This document shows positions 9,001-15,688 of a stretch of 20,895 nucleotides of DNA, piece by piece; the stretch's first letter is position 1; every line of letters begins with the position of its first letter. Source of the DNA: CAYLMG01 sp964464635 (GTDB lineage: Bacteria > Planctomycetota > Phycisphaerae > Sedimentisphaerales > Anaerobacaceae). The translations under genes and the position numbers were made by a program. The notes beneath the pieces were generated by a model. The model saw only the letters and a program-made list of their open reading frames with translations, was not told the origin of the DNA and ran no database searches. Where the stretch lies: the NCBI GenBank assembly GCA_964464635.1, contig CAYXGT010000051.1, positions 1 to 20,895 of the forward strand, given 5' to 3'.

Positions 9001-9155
9001 ATCACGGCAGAACTGTTGCCGCAGTGTTTGCCGGTAAGCATCTTGAAGTAGTAGAAAAAAGACTCGAAAACGATGAAAAGGCCTCGTTTTACGCCAGTAC
9101 AGTCGCAAAATTGGAGAAAGACGTAAAGGCAGTGATTGACAGTAAAAGGTGGTAG
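6042..9155 (+). CDS. Large polytopic membrane protein, GT-C glycosyltransferase-like
   Basis: 1037 residues with roughly 12-14 hydrophobic segments between residues 20 and 730 and a soluble C-terminal third. The first membrane segment is followed by GAGDTWVAMSCGRHFVNHG..TNEPFS (44-69) and later WINQNWLTHVIFY (136-148). This resembles the GDTWWH..G.WI...G.....DPFS / WVNHEWL pattern of uncharacterised GT-C-fold membrane proteins, where the loop aspartate (here D46) would be catalytic. After the last membrane segment, GKMFNYWTEGGFIAW (about 762-776) and LFMDGRAQAAY (about 790-800) match the GxxFNxYxWGGYLIW / FIDGR block of the same proteins. The C-terminus (about 900-1037) is helical and possibly TPR-like. 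The glycosyltransferase starting at 9159 may supply a polyprenyl-phosphate sugar donor. Acceptor unknown; enzymatic activity is inferred from motifs only. About 60 residues are inserted between the two N-terminal motifs. Confidence 0.7.
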   Translation: MTQILEDIDKKIKIRSAFSGWPVIIGWIAMLIFAIHACTHMVGAGDTWVAMSCGRHFVNHGVDTNEPFSANSHRPGPTKQSMDKYVKLLRADLRKAAGKGGVTYSLMSWWADKCDDYENWPQWKKSFVKWIHPTGWINQNWLTHVIFYSLVPKSTYTPSDTFTSNALVYWKFAIYIITIICVYYTARVLGVNPMLAAAFACFALFTGRSYFDVRPAGFSNLLVAVYLLVLVLTTYRNILYIWLIVPITIFWCNVHGGYLYVFIMLVPFVSFHFLMSFFKDRFVSIGRRGLYHTIAAGFVAFVAMIIFNPFHLTNLTHTFVISASKHAEMWRNVNEWHAGFEWMNPVGTAYPFLIVFVLSIAAPLFWLYGRFMRPKFLTAPKGQLDAQRSVFDVQYKIFGFAAAVFIGWCALLSLSFINYDFYSFLLCAFFVAILLLSVFYNVHFIYAFIPFVILVLWSSMKARGYAGRYIYPFILLPSYFIISVIASVLSKKIKLKPLNLILVTATAAVSLILMIFIFNPFRFEMPQWQFEKGGSFLATVGAWFHSYFGWIWGKFSALRYLPDARIMWKPKFVNNAVPLSLYDHLFVFLYIVNILVIIIWFIFGRLKGLFSQISEDTGVSQNSVPEDYQAPKIDLAIIAIAALTVYMGVKMRRFIPIAAIAVCPLLALFVDQLIRCLSASVNFYKKGKPVVPQMSNNLRSFFIIVSAAIVAYLGTYWALKYKRIYLDAWPTDNKLTSVFMRMTASDAKPFYALKFIKDNKIEGKMFNYWTEGGFIAWGQQPDPNTGKTPLRLFMDGRAQAAYEPEVYRLWSYIMSGGPDVRSAMARRTDVDYVQVGKWLDEQLRKYDVWVVLMPAAQFGSEFVRGLETNKNWYVIFFSNKQRLYVYRRHPEAQKLIDGIFTGQTIYPNQFSKDLILAYYKLNRPEERKEGLELAIQACNTYPSRTPMEWINFAARFEELRPRAIEFQRQYFDDFVQNMEKYKKQNGYHGRTVAAVFAGKHLEVVEKRLENDEKASFYASTVAKLEKDVKAVIDSKRW

Positions 9156-9158
9156 CTG

Positions 9159-9929
9159 TTGGCAGAAAAAAAACAATCTCAAAACTATGATAAAACCGCT
9201 AAGTATGGTTCGCAGCCGGAGCAAAATAAAAGCATTGCTCCTTCAATCAGTGTATTTTTTCCCTGCTATAACGAGCAGGCTAACGTCCAGCGCACCGTAA
9301 ATCGGGCCCTTGAAGTGCTGCAGAATCTTGGTACTGAATTCGAGGTGATTATCGTAGATGACGGCAGCAAGGATGAAACAGGGAAAATCGCCGATGCTAT
9401 CGCTCAACAAAACTCGAATGTAAAGGTTGTCCACCACCAAACCAATCTCGGCTACGGCGCTGCATTGCAGTCCGGCTTCAGGGCTGCGACCAAAAGCCTC
9501 GTTTTTTATACCGATGGTGACGGCCAGTTTGATATTGAAGAATTGCCGCCGCTGATACCGCTTATGCAGAGCTATGATATTGTCAGTTGCTATCGTATAA
9601 GCCGGAAGGACAATATCATTCGAAAGATTAACGGCTATTGCTGGACCAGGCTCATCTGCCTGCTCTTCGGGCTGAAACTAAGAGATATCGACTGTGCGTT
9701 TAAGCTTTACAAGAAACAAATCTTCGATGATATCACTCTTTGCAGCAGCGGTGCGCTTATCGATACGGAAATCCTCGCCAGGGCTGCGAAAAAAGGATAC
9801 AGAATTACACAGGAAGGCGTTCATCACTATCCCCGTACAGCAGGGACTCAGACAGGAGCTAACCTGAAAGTTATTTGCAGAGCATTCAGGGAGCTTTTTA
9901 AGCTGCATAAAGAAATAAAACACTCCTGA
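9159..9929 (+). CDS. Family 2 glycosyltransferase, polyprenyl-phosphate sugar synthase-like
   Basis: A GT-A-fold glycosyltransferase of the DPM1/GtrB kind, which moves a sugar from a nucleotide onto a polyprenyl phosphate at the inner membrane. Seen: SVFFPCYNEQANV (31-43), VIIVDDGSKDET (63-74), NLGYGAALQSGF (96-107), the metal-binding DGDGQFD (119-125), DIDCAFKLYKK and HHYPRTAGTQTGAN near the end. The last block is typical of the Dpm1-like subgroup. The length, 256 residues, has no C-terminal membrane helices, so it would associate peripherally. The start is a TTG at 9159, chosen because AGGTGG lies six bases upstream and overlaps the end of the preceding gene, whose stop codon is only three bases away; there is no ATG before the conserved domain. 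Tight spacing indicates a two-gene operon with the GT-C-like protein. Confidence 0.9.
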   Translation: MAEKKQSQNYDKTAKYGSQPEQNKSIAPSISVFFPCYNEQANVQRTVNRALEVLQNLGTEFEVIIVDDGSKDETGKIADAIAQQNSNVKVVHHQTNLGYGAALQSGFRAATKSLVFYTDGDGQFDIEELPPLIPLMQSYDIVSCYRISRKDNIIRKINGYCWTRLICLLFGLKLRDIDCAFKLYKKQIFDDITLCSSGALIDTEILARAAKKGYRITQEGVHHYPRTAGTQTGANLKVICRAFRELFKLHKEIKHS

Positions 9930-9941
9930 GCTTTGTTTCAT

Positions 9942-9972
9942 TTTACACATCAGGATAAAATTTTGTTATAAT
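9942..9972 (+). promoter_or_regulatory. Promoter with consensus -10 close to the start codon of the GGCT/amidoligase-like gene
   Basis: TATAAT (9967-9972) is a perfect -10 box; the best -35 is TTTACA (9942-9947) at a long 19-base spacing. Transcription would begin about 9979-9981, only a few bases before the ATG at 9984, and there is no Shine-Dalgarno, so the mRNA would be nearly leaderless. Confidence 0.45.
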
Positions 9973-9983
9973 GACCGACCAAT

Positions 9984-11912
9984 ATGGACAAGAAAGAATG
10001 CAACCTGTTTGTTTACGGCTCCTTGCGGGACAGCCGGGTTTTTCAGTCTGTCAGCGGGCTGAGCTTCACTCTCGATGCGGCAATGGTAAGAGAAGAGAAG
10101 CTCCTTGCCGAGCCTGCTATGCTCGCTGAGTACAGAAGCGTAAGCCCCGATAATGTCTATTTCTATGCTGTTAAAAATCCGTCTTCAAAAATCGAAGGCC
10201 TCATTATCTATGGTGTTCCTGCCTCGGCAATGGCTGAAATCGACAAATATGAGGGAAAGCGATATAACAGAGAGGCTGTTCAGGTAAATACCGCTAAGGG
10301 AGCGGTCTGGGCACAGGCTTATCTGGTCAGTCATGAGGCTATGAAAAGACATTTCGGCGACAGGTGGCACGTTAATCTCATACACGAATTATGGCTTCGA
10401 AAAAGGATTGAAAAATTCTTAGAGAAAAAGACAAGACCCGGTGACCAGACTGCTGACGCCGAGATCGAGCGTGCCGCCGACAGAGAGCTTCTTGCAACGA
10501 CTGAGAGGGACCTTGTTATAACTCATTATCATACGGACGCTGTCAGTGACTATTATCTTGAGCACGAGCTTGACAGGCCCAGGCGGAGCATAAGACATCT
10601 TTATAATGACCCCGAGGCAAGCCCCTTTATAGAACAATATCTCGGCCTTGTCATAAAGCAGGTACTCCTTAATCAGCTTGACGAGAAAATCCAGACAGAG
10701 TTTCGTTTTGAGCTGGAACATATGCGTACCTCGGAAAGGTATTTTAAGCGTTCCGTCAGTCTGCTTGCCGCCCTGAGAATGATTAACGCGAACAGCCGTT
10801 CCGTCAAACTTATCGTAGAACAGTGTCTTGACTCGATGCCGTATGAGAGAAACGACCTCTTCGAATATATAAAATATGCGGTCAGGGCCGCCCAGAGCAT
10901 TTTCGAATATCGAATCGCCCGTGCCCAGCTTGAGTATATCCGTTCGCATTTCAATCCGGGCCTGGTGCCTCTCGGTGTCGAGCTTGAGTTCAGCAATCTC
11001 GGCTCGGCAGCCGTCGAGCCGCAAAGGTCTATTCAAAAGAAGGCCGATTCGGTATATGACGGTTTCAGATATTTTTACGACTTTTACCTTGACGTGCTCA
11101 GTTGGAAACTCGGCGGTTACGTTGACGACCATTCCGGCTCAACTACTCTACAGAGGTGCTCCGGATTTCTTGAGCTTGCCCCGGGCAGATTGAACATCGA
11201 AGGAGAGCTCTCAAGACCGGCAACCGCTGCCCCGTGGACACTGAACCAGCTCATAAACGAGATTGTCAGATTTTACGATGTCCTGCCGCATAGTCTGCAT
11301 TTGTCTTTCCAGTTGAGAAAAAATCAGATTGGATGTCAAAAAATTCTGCCCTTGAGTTTTGTAAAGTGCCTGCTCGCTCTTGGCGGTGGTCCCGAATTAA
11401 AACGAACCGGAAGACTATGGGTATCGAGAATGGGGTATGATGAGATAAAACAGTATAAAGGCGGAGAAGAGCTCATCTTCACGAGGACAAGCAAAAGAAA
11501 ATGGTATGTTGCCGACGACTCAGTCGCTGAAAAAACACCTGCACAGGCAACCACTTATGTTCAGCAGTATAAATTTATTCGTCTGCAGCAGAGAGCAAAC
11601 TACGAACCGCTTATCGTATGCCTCAAAGGATTACAGCTCGGCTACAATCCGGCTGATTATTTAACCGCTGAGCAGTTAAGAAAGAGCGCAAAATTGAGAA
11701 GAGAATACGAAGAGCTGAAGAAATGGTCTGATGAGCCGACTGCAATCAGCTCACAGGCTATAAGACGGTTCCTCGAAGTTGTCAAGCAGGGCTTATTGAA
11801 TGAAGGCCATCGCCGTCCGGCACACAAACTGCATTATATTGACTGGGCTGTAAGTGCTATTAATGTTCAGTTGCGTATGTTCAATCAGCAGATTAAAAAA
11901 TCAAAGATATAA
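9984..11912 (+). CDS. AIG2/gamma-glutamylcyclotransferase-like domain fused to a putative amidoligase-like domain
   Basis: 642 residues. Residues 7-117 are an AIG2/GGCT-like domain: NLFVYGSLRD (7-16) is the substrate-binding loop, E71-GLIIYGVP and IDKYEGKRYNREAV (86-99) contain the expected catalytic glutamate (E90), and AQAYLVS closes the fold. This family cleaves or forms gamma-glutamyl amide bonds with release of 5-oxoproline. A helical region (about 135-320) leads to a C-terminal part with PLGVELEFSNLG (329-340), SGFLELAPG (393-401) and, after a helix, PHSLHLSFQL (435-444). A GxExEF strand, a later glutamate strand and an HxxHxS strand in that order resemble the glutamine-synthetase-fold amidoligases, for which GGCT-like proteins are known genomic partners. 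The second assignment is inference from a few motifs. Gene has its own promoter and likely a leaderless start; convergent Nudix gene 43 bases downstream. Confidence 0.65.
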   Translation: MDKKECNLFVYGSLRDSRVFQSVSGLSFTLDAAMVREEKLLAEPAMLAEYRSVSPDNVYFYAVKNPSSKIEGLIIYGVPASAMAEIDKYEGKRYNREAVQVNTAKGAVWAQAYLVSHEAMKRHFGDRWHVNLIHELWLRKRIEKFLEKKTRPGDQTADAEIERAADRELLATTERDLVITHYHTDAVSDYYLEHELDRPRRSIRHLYNDPEASPFIEQYLGLVIKQVLLNQLDEKIQTEFRFELEHMRTSERYFKRSVSLLAALRMINANSRSVKLIVEQCLDSMPYERNDLFEYIKYAVRAAQSIFEYRIARAQLEYIRSHFNPGLVPLGVELEFSNLGSAAVEPQRSIQKKADSVYDGFRYFYDFYLDVLSWKLGGYVDDHSGSTTLQRCSGFLELAPGRLNIEGELSRPATAAPWTLNQLINEIVRFYDVLPHSLHLSFQLRKNQIGCQKILPLSFVKCLLALGGGPELKRTGRLWVSRMGYDEIKQYKGGEELIFTRTSKRKWYVADDSVAEKTPAQATTYVQQYKFIRLQQRANYEPLIVCLKGLQLGYNPADYLTAEQLRKSAKLRREYEELKKWSDEPTAISSQAIRRFLEVVKQGLLNEGHRRPAHKLHYIDWAVSAINVQLRMFNQQIKKSKI

Positions 11913-11955
11913 ACTTGACTTCTATAACGTTCACACCCAAAAAACTTAGTGCCTA

Positions 11956-12417
11956 TCAGCGAAGTTTCATATTATCAAATTTGCCTGCTGCGAACTCGAT
12001 TACTTTGCGATGGTCGAAGGCTATTTTCTCCGGAAGCCGGCAAATGTCAAACCACCGAGCATCTGATGCATCATCTCCTGCGTGTAATTCTGGTACGTCA
12101 GCTTTCACTATACCCATATATAATATTGAAATGACTCTGCCTCGCGGGTCTCTGCCAATGCCTCCGAATGTATAAATCTGTTCCAGCCTGATATTGTGAA
12201 GTCCTGTTTCTTCTGCAAGCTCTCTTGCGGCTGCGTCGTCGAGCTCCTCATCCATTTCCACGAAACCGCCCGGCAGTGCCCAGCAGCCCTTGAAAGGCTC
12301 TATGCCTCGTTGTATTAACAGGATGTGTAACTTATCGTCGAACGGGTGAAAAACAGCAATATCTACAGTCACCATCGGCCTTGGCCAGTCGTATGTGTAT
12401 TTTGCCTTCTCTGACAT
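11956..12417 (-). CDS. Nudix hydrolase, ADP-ribose pyrophosphatase-like
   Basis: A 153-residue Nudix hydrolase, an Mg2+-dependent enzyme splitting a nucleoside diphosphate linked to another moiety. The Nudix box GX5EX7REUXEEXGU is complete at residues 51-73 (G51, E57, R65, E66, E69, E70, G72). The lead-in TVDIAVFHPFDDKLHILLIQRGIEPFKGCWALPGG is typical of the ADP-ribose / NrtR-like subgroup, and the length fits a stand-alone enzyme without the NrtR DNA-binding tail. The ATG at 12417 has GAGGA six bases upstream. It is divergent from the family 9 glycosyltransferase, 61 bases away. Substrate is not proven. Confidence 0.92.
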   Translation of the reverse strand: MSEKAKYTYDWPRPMVTVDIAVFHPFDDKLHILLIQRGIEPFKGCWALPGGFVEMDEELDDAAARELAEETGLHNIRLEQIYTFGGIGRDPRGRVISILYMGIVKADVPELHAGDDASDARWFDICRLPEKIAFDHRKVIEFAAGKFDNMKLR

Positions 12418-12440
12418 AAAGAGTCCTCTTCATTATTCGA

Positions 12441-12469
12441 TTGCTCAATAATTGTCTATTTCTTACAAT
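12441..12469 (+). promoter_or_regulatory. Promoter of the family 9 glycosyltransferase, next to its start codon
   Basis: TTGCTC (12441-12446) and TACAAT (12464-12469) are exactly 17 bases apart. Transcription would start near 12476, about three bases before the ATG at 12479, which has no Shine-Dalgarno. This also argues against the upstream in-frame TTG at 12452, which would lie inside the promoter. Confidence 0.5.
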
Positions 12470-12478
12470 TATCCATAT

Positions 12479-13528
12479 ATGGCCGAACGTTTCAAAAAAA
12501 TTTTAATAATTAAGCCGAGCTCGCTTGGTGATATAATACAGGCCTTGCCGGCCCTGTCGGCTCTGCGCGAAAGCTTTATTAACGCAAAAATATCGTGGCT
12601 AATACGCCCTGAGTTTGCACCCCTGATTGAAAATCATCCCCATATAAATGAGCTGATTACTTTTGACCGCAAATTCCTCGGCCAGGCCTGGTATAATCCA
12701 AAAGCCCTCAATGCTCTTTTTGCTCTTATAAAAAAACTGCGAAAAGAGCGTTTCGACGCCGTCTTTGACTTCCAGGGGCTTTTCAGGACTGCTGCTTTAG
12801 CCTGGCTTTCCGGCTGCAAAAAACGCTTCGGTATGGATAATGCCAGAGAATTTGCCCATCTTTTCTATACCCAAAAAGTCGAGCAGGATAAAAGCTGTAT
12901 CCACCTCGTCGATTTCTATCTTAAAATCGTCCGGCTTGCCGGTGCCGAAGATATTACACCAAAATTTATAGTACCGACAGATGACAGGGCTCTTGATTCT
13001 GTACATAAGCTATTAGCCTCTCATAATATTGAGCCTGAAAAGTACGCCTGCCTTGTTATCGGCTCGGCACACGCCGACAAATGCTGGCCGATAGAACATT
13101 TTGCGAGTCTCGCGGAAAAGATTTACTCTCAGTTCGGCCTGAAAATCGTTACATCAGGCACCGCTTCTGAAAGAAATATTAACGAAAGATTGAAACAGTC
13201 AGCCAAAGTGCCTGTCATCAATCTGGCGGGGCGGACCGACCTCAATCAATTAAAGGCCCTGTTAAAATCTGCAAAGATTGTCATAGGCAACGACACAGGC
13301 CCAAGTCACATTGCTGCAGCAGTAAACACACCGGTAGTTATAATTTTCGGCCGCTCGAATCCTGCGAGAGTGTCTCCTTACAAGAAACCGCACTCTTTTG
13401 TTGCTGTTGAGCCATACGAGCGGGGATTAAAGGCTGACAGCATTAATCCCAAACATAATATCAAAAATGTTTCCGTGGATATGGTCTATGAAAAGGTTGC
13501 CGCAAACCTCGCCTCAATTAATACCTGA
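12479..13528 (+). CDS. Family 9 glycosyltransferase, ADP-heptose:LPS heptosyltransferase-like
   Basis: 349 residues from the ATG. GT-B fold with the family signatures: KILIIKPSSLGDIIQALPAL (6-25) at the N-terminus; DFQGLFRTA (98-106); GSAHADKCWP (195-204), the counterpart of GSxxxxKxWP that binds the nucleotide sugar; and IGNDTGPSHIAAAVNTPVVIIFG (269-291) with the donor-binding aspartate D272. WaaC/WaaF-type enzymes add heptose to lipopolysaccharide inner core, and a family member in a Planctomycetes-like genome fits LPS or another surface glycan. The acceptor is not known and the gene is alone, not in an LPS cluster. The ATG at 12479 was preferred to the TTG at 12452 because the protein then begins directly at the conserved strand. 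Convergent with the antiporter, 16 bases apart, with no terminator visible between them. Confidence 0.9.
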   Translation: MAERFKKILIIKPSSLGDIIQALPALSALRESFINAKISWLIRPEFAPLIENHPHINELITFDRKFLGQAWYNPKALNALFALIKKLRKERFDAVFDFQGLFRTAALAWLSGCKKRFGMDNAREFAHLFYTQKVEQDKSCIHLVDFYLKIVRLAGAEDITPKFIVPTDDRALDSVHKLLASHNIEPEKYACLVIGSAHADKCWPIEHFASLAEKIYSQFGLKIVTSGTASERNINERLKQSAKVPVINLAGRTDLNQLKALLKSAKIVIGNDTGPSHIAAAVNTPVVIIFGRSNPARVSPYKKPHSFVAVEPYERGLKADSINPKHNIKNVSVDMVYEKVAANLASINT

Positions 13529-13544
13529 ATCACCCTTTGCAATT

Positions 13545-14507
13545 TTATCTGTTAAATATAAGCAGATATGCGACATAACTGAAGTAGCAGCCGACAAGCA
13601 GCAGGGCCTCTATCCTGTTTATGACACGCCTGCCGACGATTATTGCCAGAGCGAAGCCCGCGCTTATGCCAATCATAATCCAGTAGTCAGCCCCAATCAG
13701 CCTTGCATTGATGCTGAACGGGCTGACAGTACCGGCGATGCCTGTTACGAGCAGCGTATTGAAAATATTGCTGCCGACAAGATTGCCTATAGAAATATCA
13801 TCCTGCTTTTTTAAGGCGGCTACTACACAGGTAATAAGCTCCGGCAGGGAAGTGCCGACGGCGATAATTGTCAGGCCGATTACCGCCTGGCTTAAACCGA
13901 TTCGCTCGCCGATAAATACCGCTCCGCGTACTGTTATTTCTGCGCCTAACCCAAGGCCGATAAGACCAGCAAAAATAAATATAATGTTTTTGCGTAAGCT
14001 TAGGTCTTTTTGTGAACTAACATCGGTTTCCCTGCTTATTACCATTTTATTATTTTTCTTTGTAGTAAGAACGGTCAAAACGAGCAACAGCAGAAATATC
14101 AGCAGCAGCAGGGCACCTTCCTGCCGGGATAGCCTCAAATCGCTAAGAATCGGCCATAATATCAAAGCCACCACAAGCATCGCTGGTATCTCGCGCAGCA
14201 GTGTTGTTTTCTTGACGGTAATGGGATTAATAAGTGAAGCCAGGCCCCCCACAAGAGCAAGGTTTGCAATATTTGAGCCGTAAACATTGCCGATTGCGAT
14301 GTCACCTGCGCCGCGGACTGCCGCTGCTATGCTCGCCGCGACCTCCGGTGCCGAAGTACCCATCGCAACGACTGTAAGGCCGATGACCAGACTGCTTATA
14401 CCCAGCCTTTGTGCCAGGGAAACCGCGCCGTCAACAAGCAGCTCGGCAGATTTGAACAGCACCCAGAGACCGCTGGCCAAGAATAAAGCAGCAATTATTG
14501 TATTCAT
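13545..14507 (-). CDS. Calcium/sodium antiporter of the CaCA family (YrbG-like)
   Basis: A 320-residue inner-membrane exchanger of about ten membrane segments made of two inverted halves. The first alpha repeat is TVVAMGTSAPEVAASIAAA (45-63) with GNVYGSNIANLALVGG (73-88); the second is TIIAVGTSLPELITCVVAA (213-231) with GNLVGSNIFNTLLVTG (241-256). The acidic residues E55 and E223 bind the ion. A central charged loop (about 148-172) with KKNNKM and SSQKDL separates the halves. The length is normal for YrbG-like proteins. It exchanges Ca2+ for Na+ (or a related cation); direction not determined. The start at 14507 sits seven bases after a TATAAT box and has no Shine-Dalgarno. Convergent with the glycosyltransferase; the lipoprotein gene 140 bases upstream is codirectional but has a separate start. 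Confidence 0.95.
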   Translation of the reverse strand: MNTIIAALFLASGLWVLFKSAELLVDGAVSLAQRLGISSLVIGLTVVAMGTSAPEVAASIAAAVRGAGDIAIGNVYGSNIANLALVGGLASLINPITVKKTTLLREIPAMLVVALILWPILSDLRLSRQEGALLLLIFLLLLVLTVLTTKKNNKMVISRETDVSSQKDLSLRKNIIFIFAGLIGLGLGAEITVRGAVFIGERIGLSQAVIGLTIIAVGTSLPELITCVVAALKKQDDISIGNLVGSNIFNTLLVTGIAGTVSPFSINARLIGADYWIMIGISAGFALAIIVGRRVINRIEALLLVGCYFSYVAYLLIFNR

Positions 14508-14514
14508 TGCGAGG

Positions 14515-14542
14515 ATTATAGCTTAAAAGCTTTGTACTTCAA
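14515..14542 (-). promoter_or_regulatory. Promoter of the antiporter gene, giving a leaderless transcript
   Basis: On the minus strand TTGAAG (14537-14542), a 16-base spacer and a perfect TATAAT (14515-14520). Only seven bases separate the -10 box from the ATG at 14505-14507, so the first transcribed base should be at or next to the A of the start codon. No Shine-Dalgarno is present. Confidence 0.6.
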
Positions 14543-14647
14543 GAAATTTACCTTACAATGACGGAGAATGTAATAAGCAATCGACGCGACCGGCGGGGGG
14601 TGTTGCTGAGCTTTCGGTGGTTAAAATTATAAGAGCCGTTTAAGAAT

Positions 14648-14881
14648 CTAATCTTCACGGCTTCTTCGTTCGCCGCTGGCTGATTCCAGGGTTTTCTCTA
14701 TTGCTTTTTTGAGCTTCGGGTCGGCATCTTCAGGTATGTTTTCGGTTTCGAGCCGGCGGGTATCAATTTTTTCCCCGTTGGTCTGCGGCTGCTGTTGTTC
14801 GGACTTGTTTTTCTTTGAACAGCCGCAAAGCAGCCCGCTCAGTATGAGAACTGTTATTAAAATCAGGTTTGTCGTTTTCAT
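14648..14881 (-). CDS. Small predicted lipoprotein
   Basis: A 77-residue protein from the ATG at 14881 with a classic lipoprotein signal: MKTTNLILITVLILSGLLCGC, where LCGC acts as the lipobox and the second cysteine would be lipidated. The mature part is short, highly charged and rich in K, E and Q (SKKNKSEQQQ, then DPKLKKAIEKTLESA), probably helical. The frame extends upstream to an ATG at 14920, but this adds charged residues before the signal peptide, so the inner ATG is preferred; neither has a strong ribosome binding site. No homologous family is recognised. The 126-bp stretch between its stop codon and the antiporter promoter holds nothing recognisable. Confidence 0.65.
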   Translation of the reverse strand: MKTTNLILITVLILSGLLCGCSKKNKSEQQQPQTNGEKIDTRRLETENIPEDADPKLKKAIEKTLESASGERRSRED

Positions 14882-15039
14882 ATTCGTTTTTTCGGCTGTT
14901 AAACGATACGTCTTTAGCATTTTGTCGGTTCATTTCAACTATCGTTGAGCGTTTTTAATAGCTATTTATAAGCAAAAAATGGCGTTTTTACGAGGCTATT
15001 AGCAATCTTTTCATTTAATCCATAAATTATTACAAAGAA

Positions 15040-15055
15040 AGCCAATTTTTTGGCT
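15040..15055. other. Small perfect hairpin in the gap before the ECF sigma gene
   Basis: AGCCAA, loop TTTT, TTGGCT: a six-base-pair stem flanked by A residues on the plus strand (hence T-flanked on the minus strand). It might terminate minus-strand readthrough, or be a binding site. It is the only clear structure in the 14882-15073 stretch besides AT-rich sequence. Confidence 0.3.
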
Positions 15056-15073
15056 AAAAACAGCGTTGATGCG

Positions 15074-15102
15074 CCTTCTAAATATGGAAACCTTCTAAAT
15101 AT
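15074..15102. repeat. Two tandem 12-bp direct repeats upstream of the ECF sigma gene
   Basis: CCTTCTAAATAT occurs at 15074-15085 and again at 15091-15102, a 17-base period, the second ending 25 bases before the sigma gene ATG. A perfect 12-mer pair in the promoter region suggests a binding site for a regulator or a duplicated promoter element; function is inferred only from position. Confidence 0.5.
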
Positions 15103-15127
15103 AGGACTTGAATAAAGGCAAAAAATA

Positions 15128-15688
15128 ATGGAGCAACATTCAAAATCATTTGACGAAAAAAGCAGAAAACCTCACTTCATGAGTTTATTGACCGCGAACT
15201 ACTATCTGCTCCATAGCTTCATCCTGGCTATGGTTCCGAACAAAACGGATGCTGAGGATATCCTGCAAAATACCTTTATGTACCTGTGGGAGCACTTCGG
15301 AGATTTCCAGCCTGGAACAAGTTTTATTTCCTGGGCGACAACAATCGCAAAATTCCAGGTTCTTACCTATCGGAAAACCAAGACACGGTCAAAAGTTCAT
15401 CTCAGCGAGATGGCCTTGGATTTAGTTGCCGCAGAAAGTGTAAAACTCTCTGCACAAATGGATGAGCGATATGAAGCACTTGAAAAATGCCTGAAGAAAA
15501 TGCCTGAAAAAGAGTTGGACTTTCTAAAAAAACGTTTTATGCAGGGCAGCTCCGTAAGAAAAATTGCTAAAGATATCGGAGCCTCTCTTAACGTTGTATA
15601 TAAACGAATTGCACGGCTGAAAGGGATACTGCTCAACTGTATTCACCGAATGCTTGCAAGTAAAGGAGTGTATGATGCGTCAATCTAA
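15128..15688 (+). CDS. ECF-type sigma-70 family RNA polymerase sigma factor
   Basis: 186 residues. Region 2 (about 20-85) contains the typical NKTDAEDILQNTFMYLWEH and F..G.SFISWATTIAKFQ pattern; a linker of about 30 residues follows; region 4 (about 115-172) has LDFLKKRFMQGSSVRKIAKDIG then a recognition helix with NVVYKRIARLKGIL. This is the short two-domain architecture of extracytoplasmic-function sigma factors, and the sequence looks like the group common in Planctomycetes and Verrucomicrobia. It would direct RNA polymerase to a dedicated promoter set when released. The ATG at 15128 has a weak AAGG about 11 bases upstream. The last codons overlap the FecR-domain gene by 14 bases, which points to coupled translation and to a sigma / anti-sigma pair. 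A tandem direct repeat lies just upstream. Confidence 0.93.
   Translation: MEQHSKSFDEKSRKPHFMSLLTANYYLLHSFILAMVPNKTDAEDILQNTFMYLWEHFGDFQPGTSFISWATTIAKFQVLTYRKTKTRSKVHLSEMALDLVAAESVKLSAQMDERYEALEKCLKKMPEKELDFLKKRFMQGSSVRKIAKDIGASLNVVYKRIARLKGILLNCIHRMLASKGVYDASI

Noticed and set aside
10419..11132. A 237-codon open frame on the minus strand inside the GGCT/amidoligase-like gene
   Set aside because: It is antisense to a well-supported coding frame, has no ribosome binding site and its translation shows no recognisable domain; it reflects codon bias of the plus-strand gene.
13708..14283. A 191-codon plus-strand frame antisense to the antiporter
   Set aside because: Low-complexity S/T/P/R-rich translation mirrors the hydrophobic codons of the antiporter; the antiporter has both alpha-repeat motifs in the other strand.
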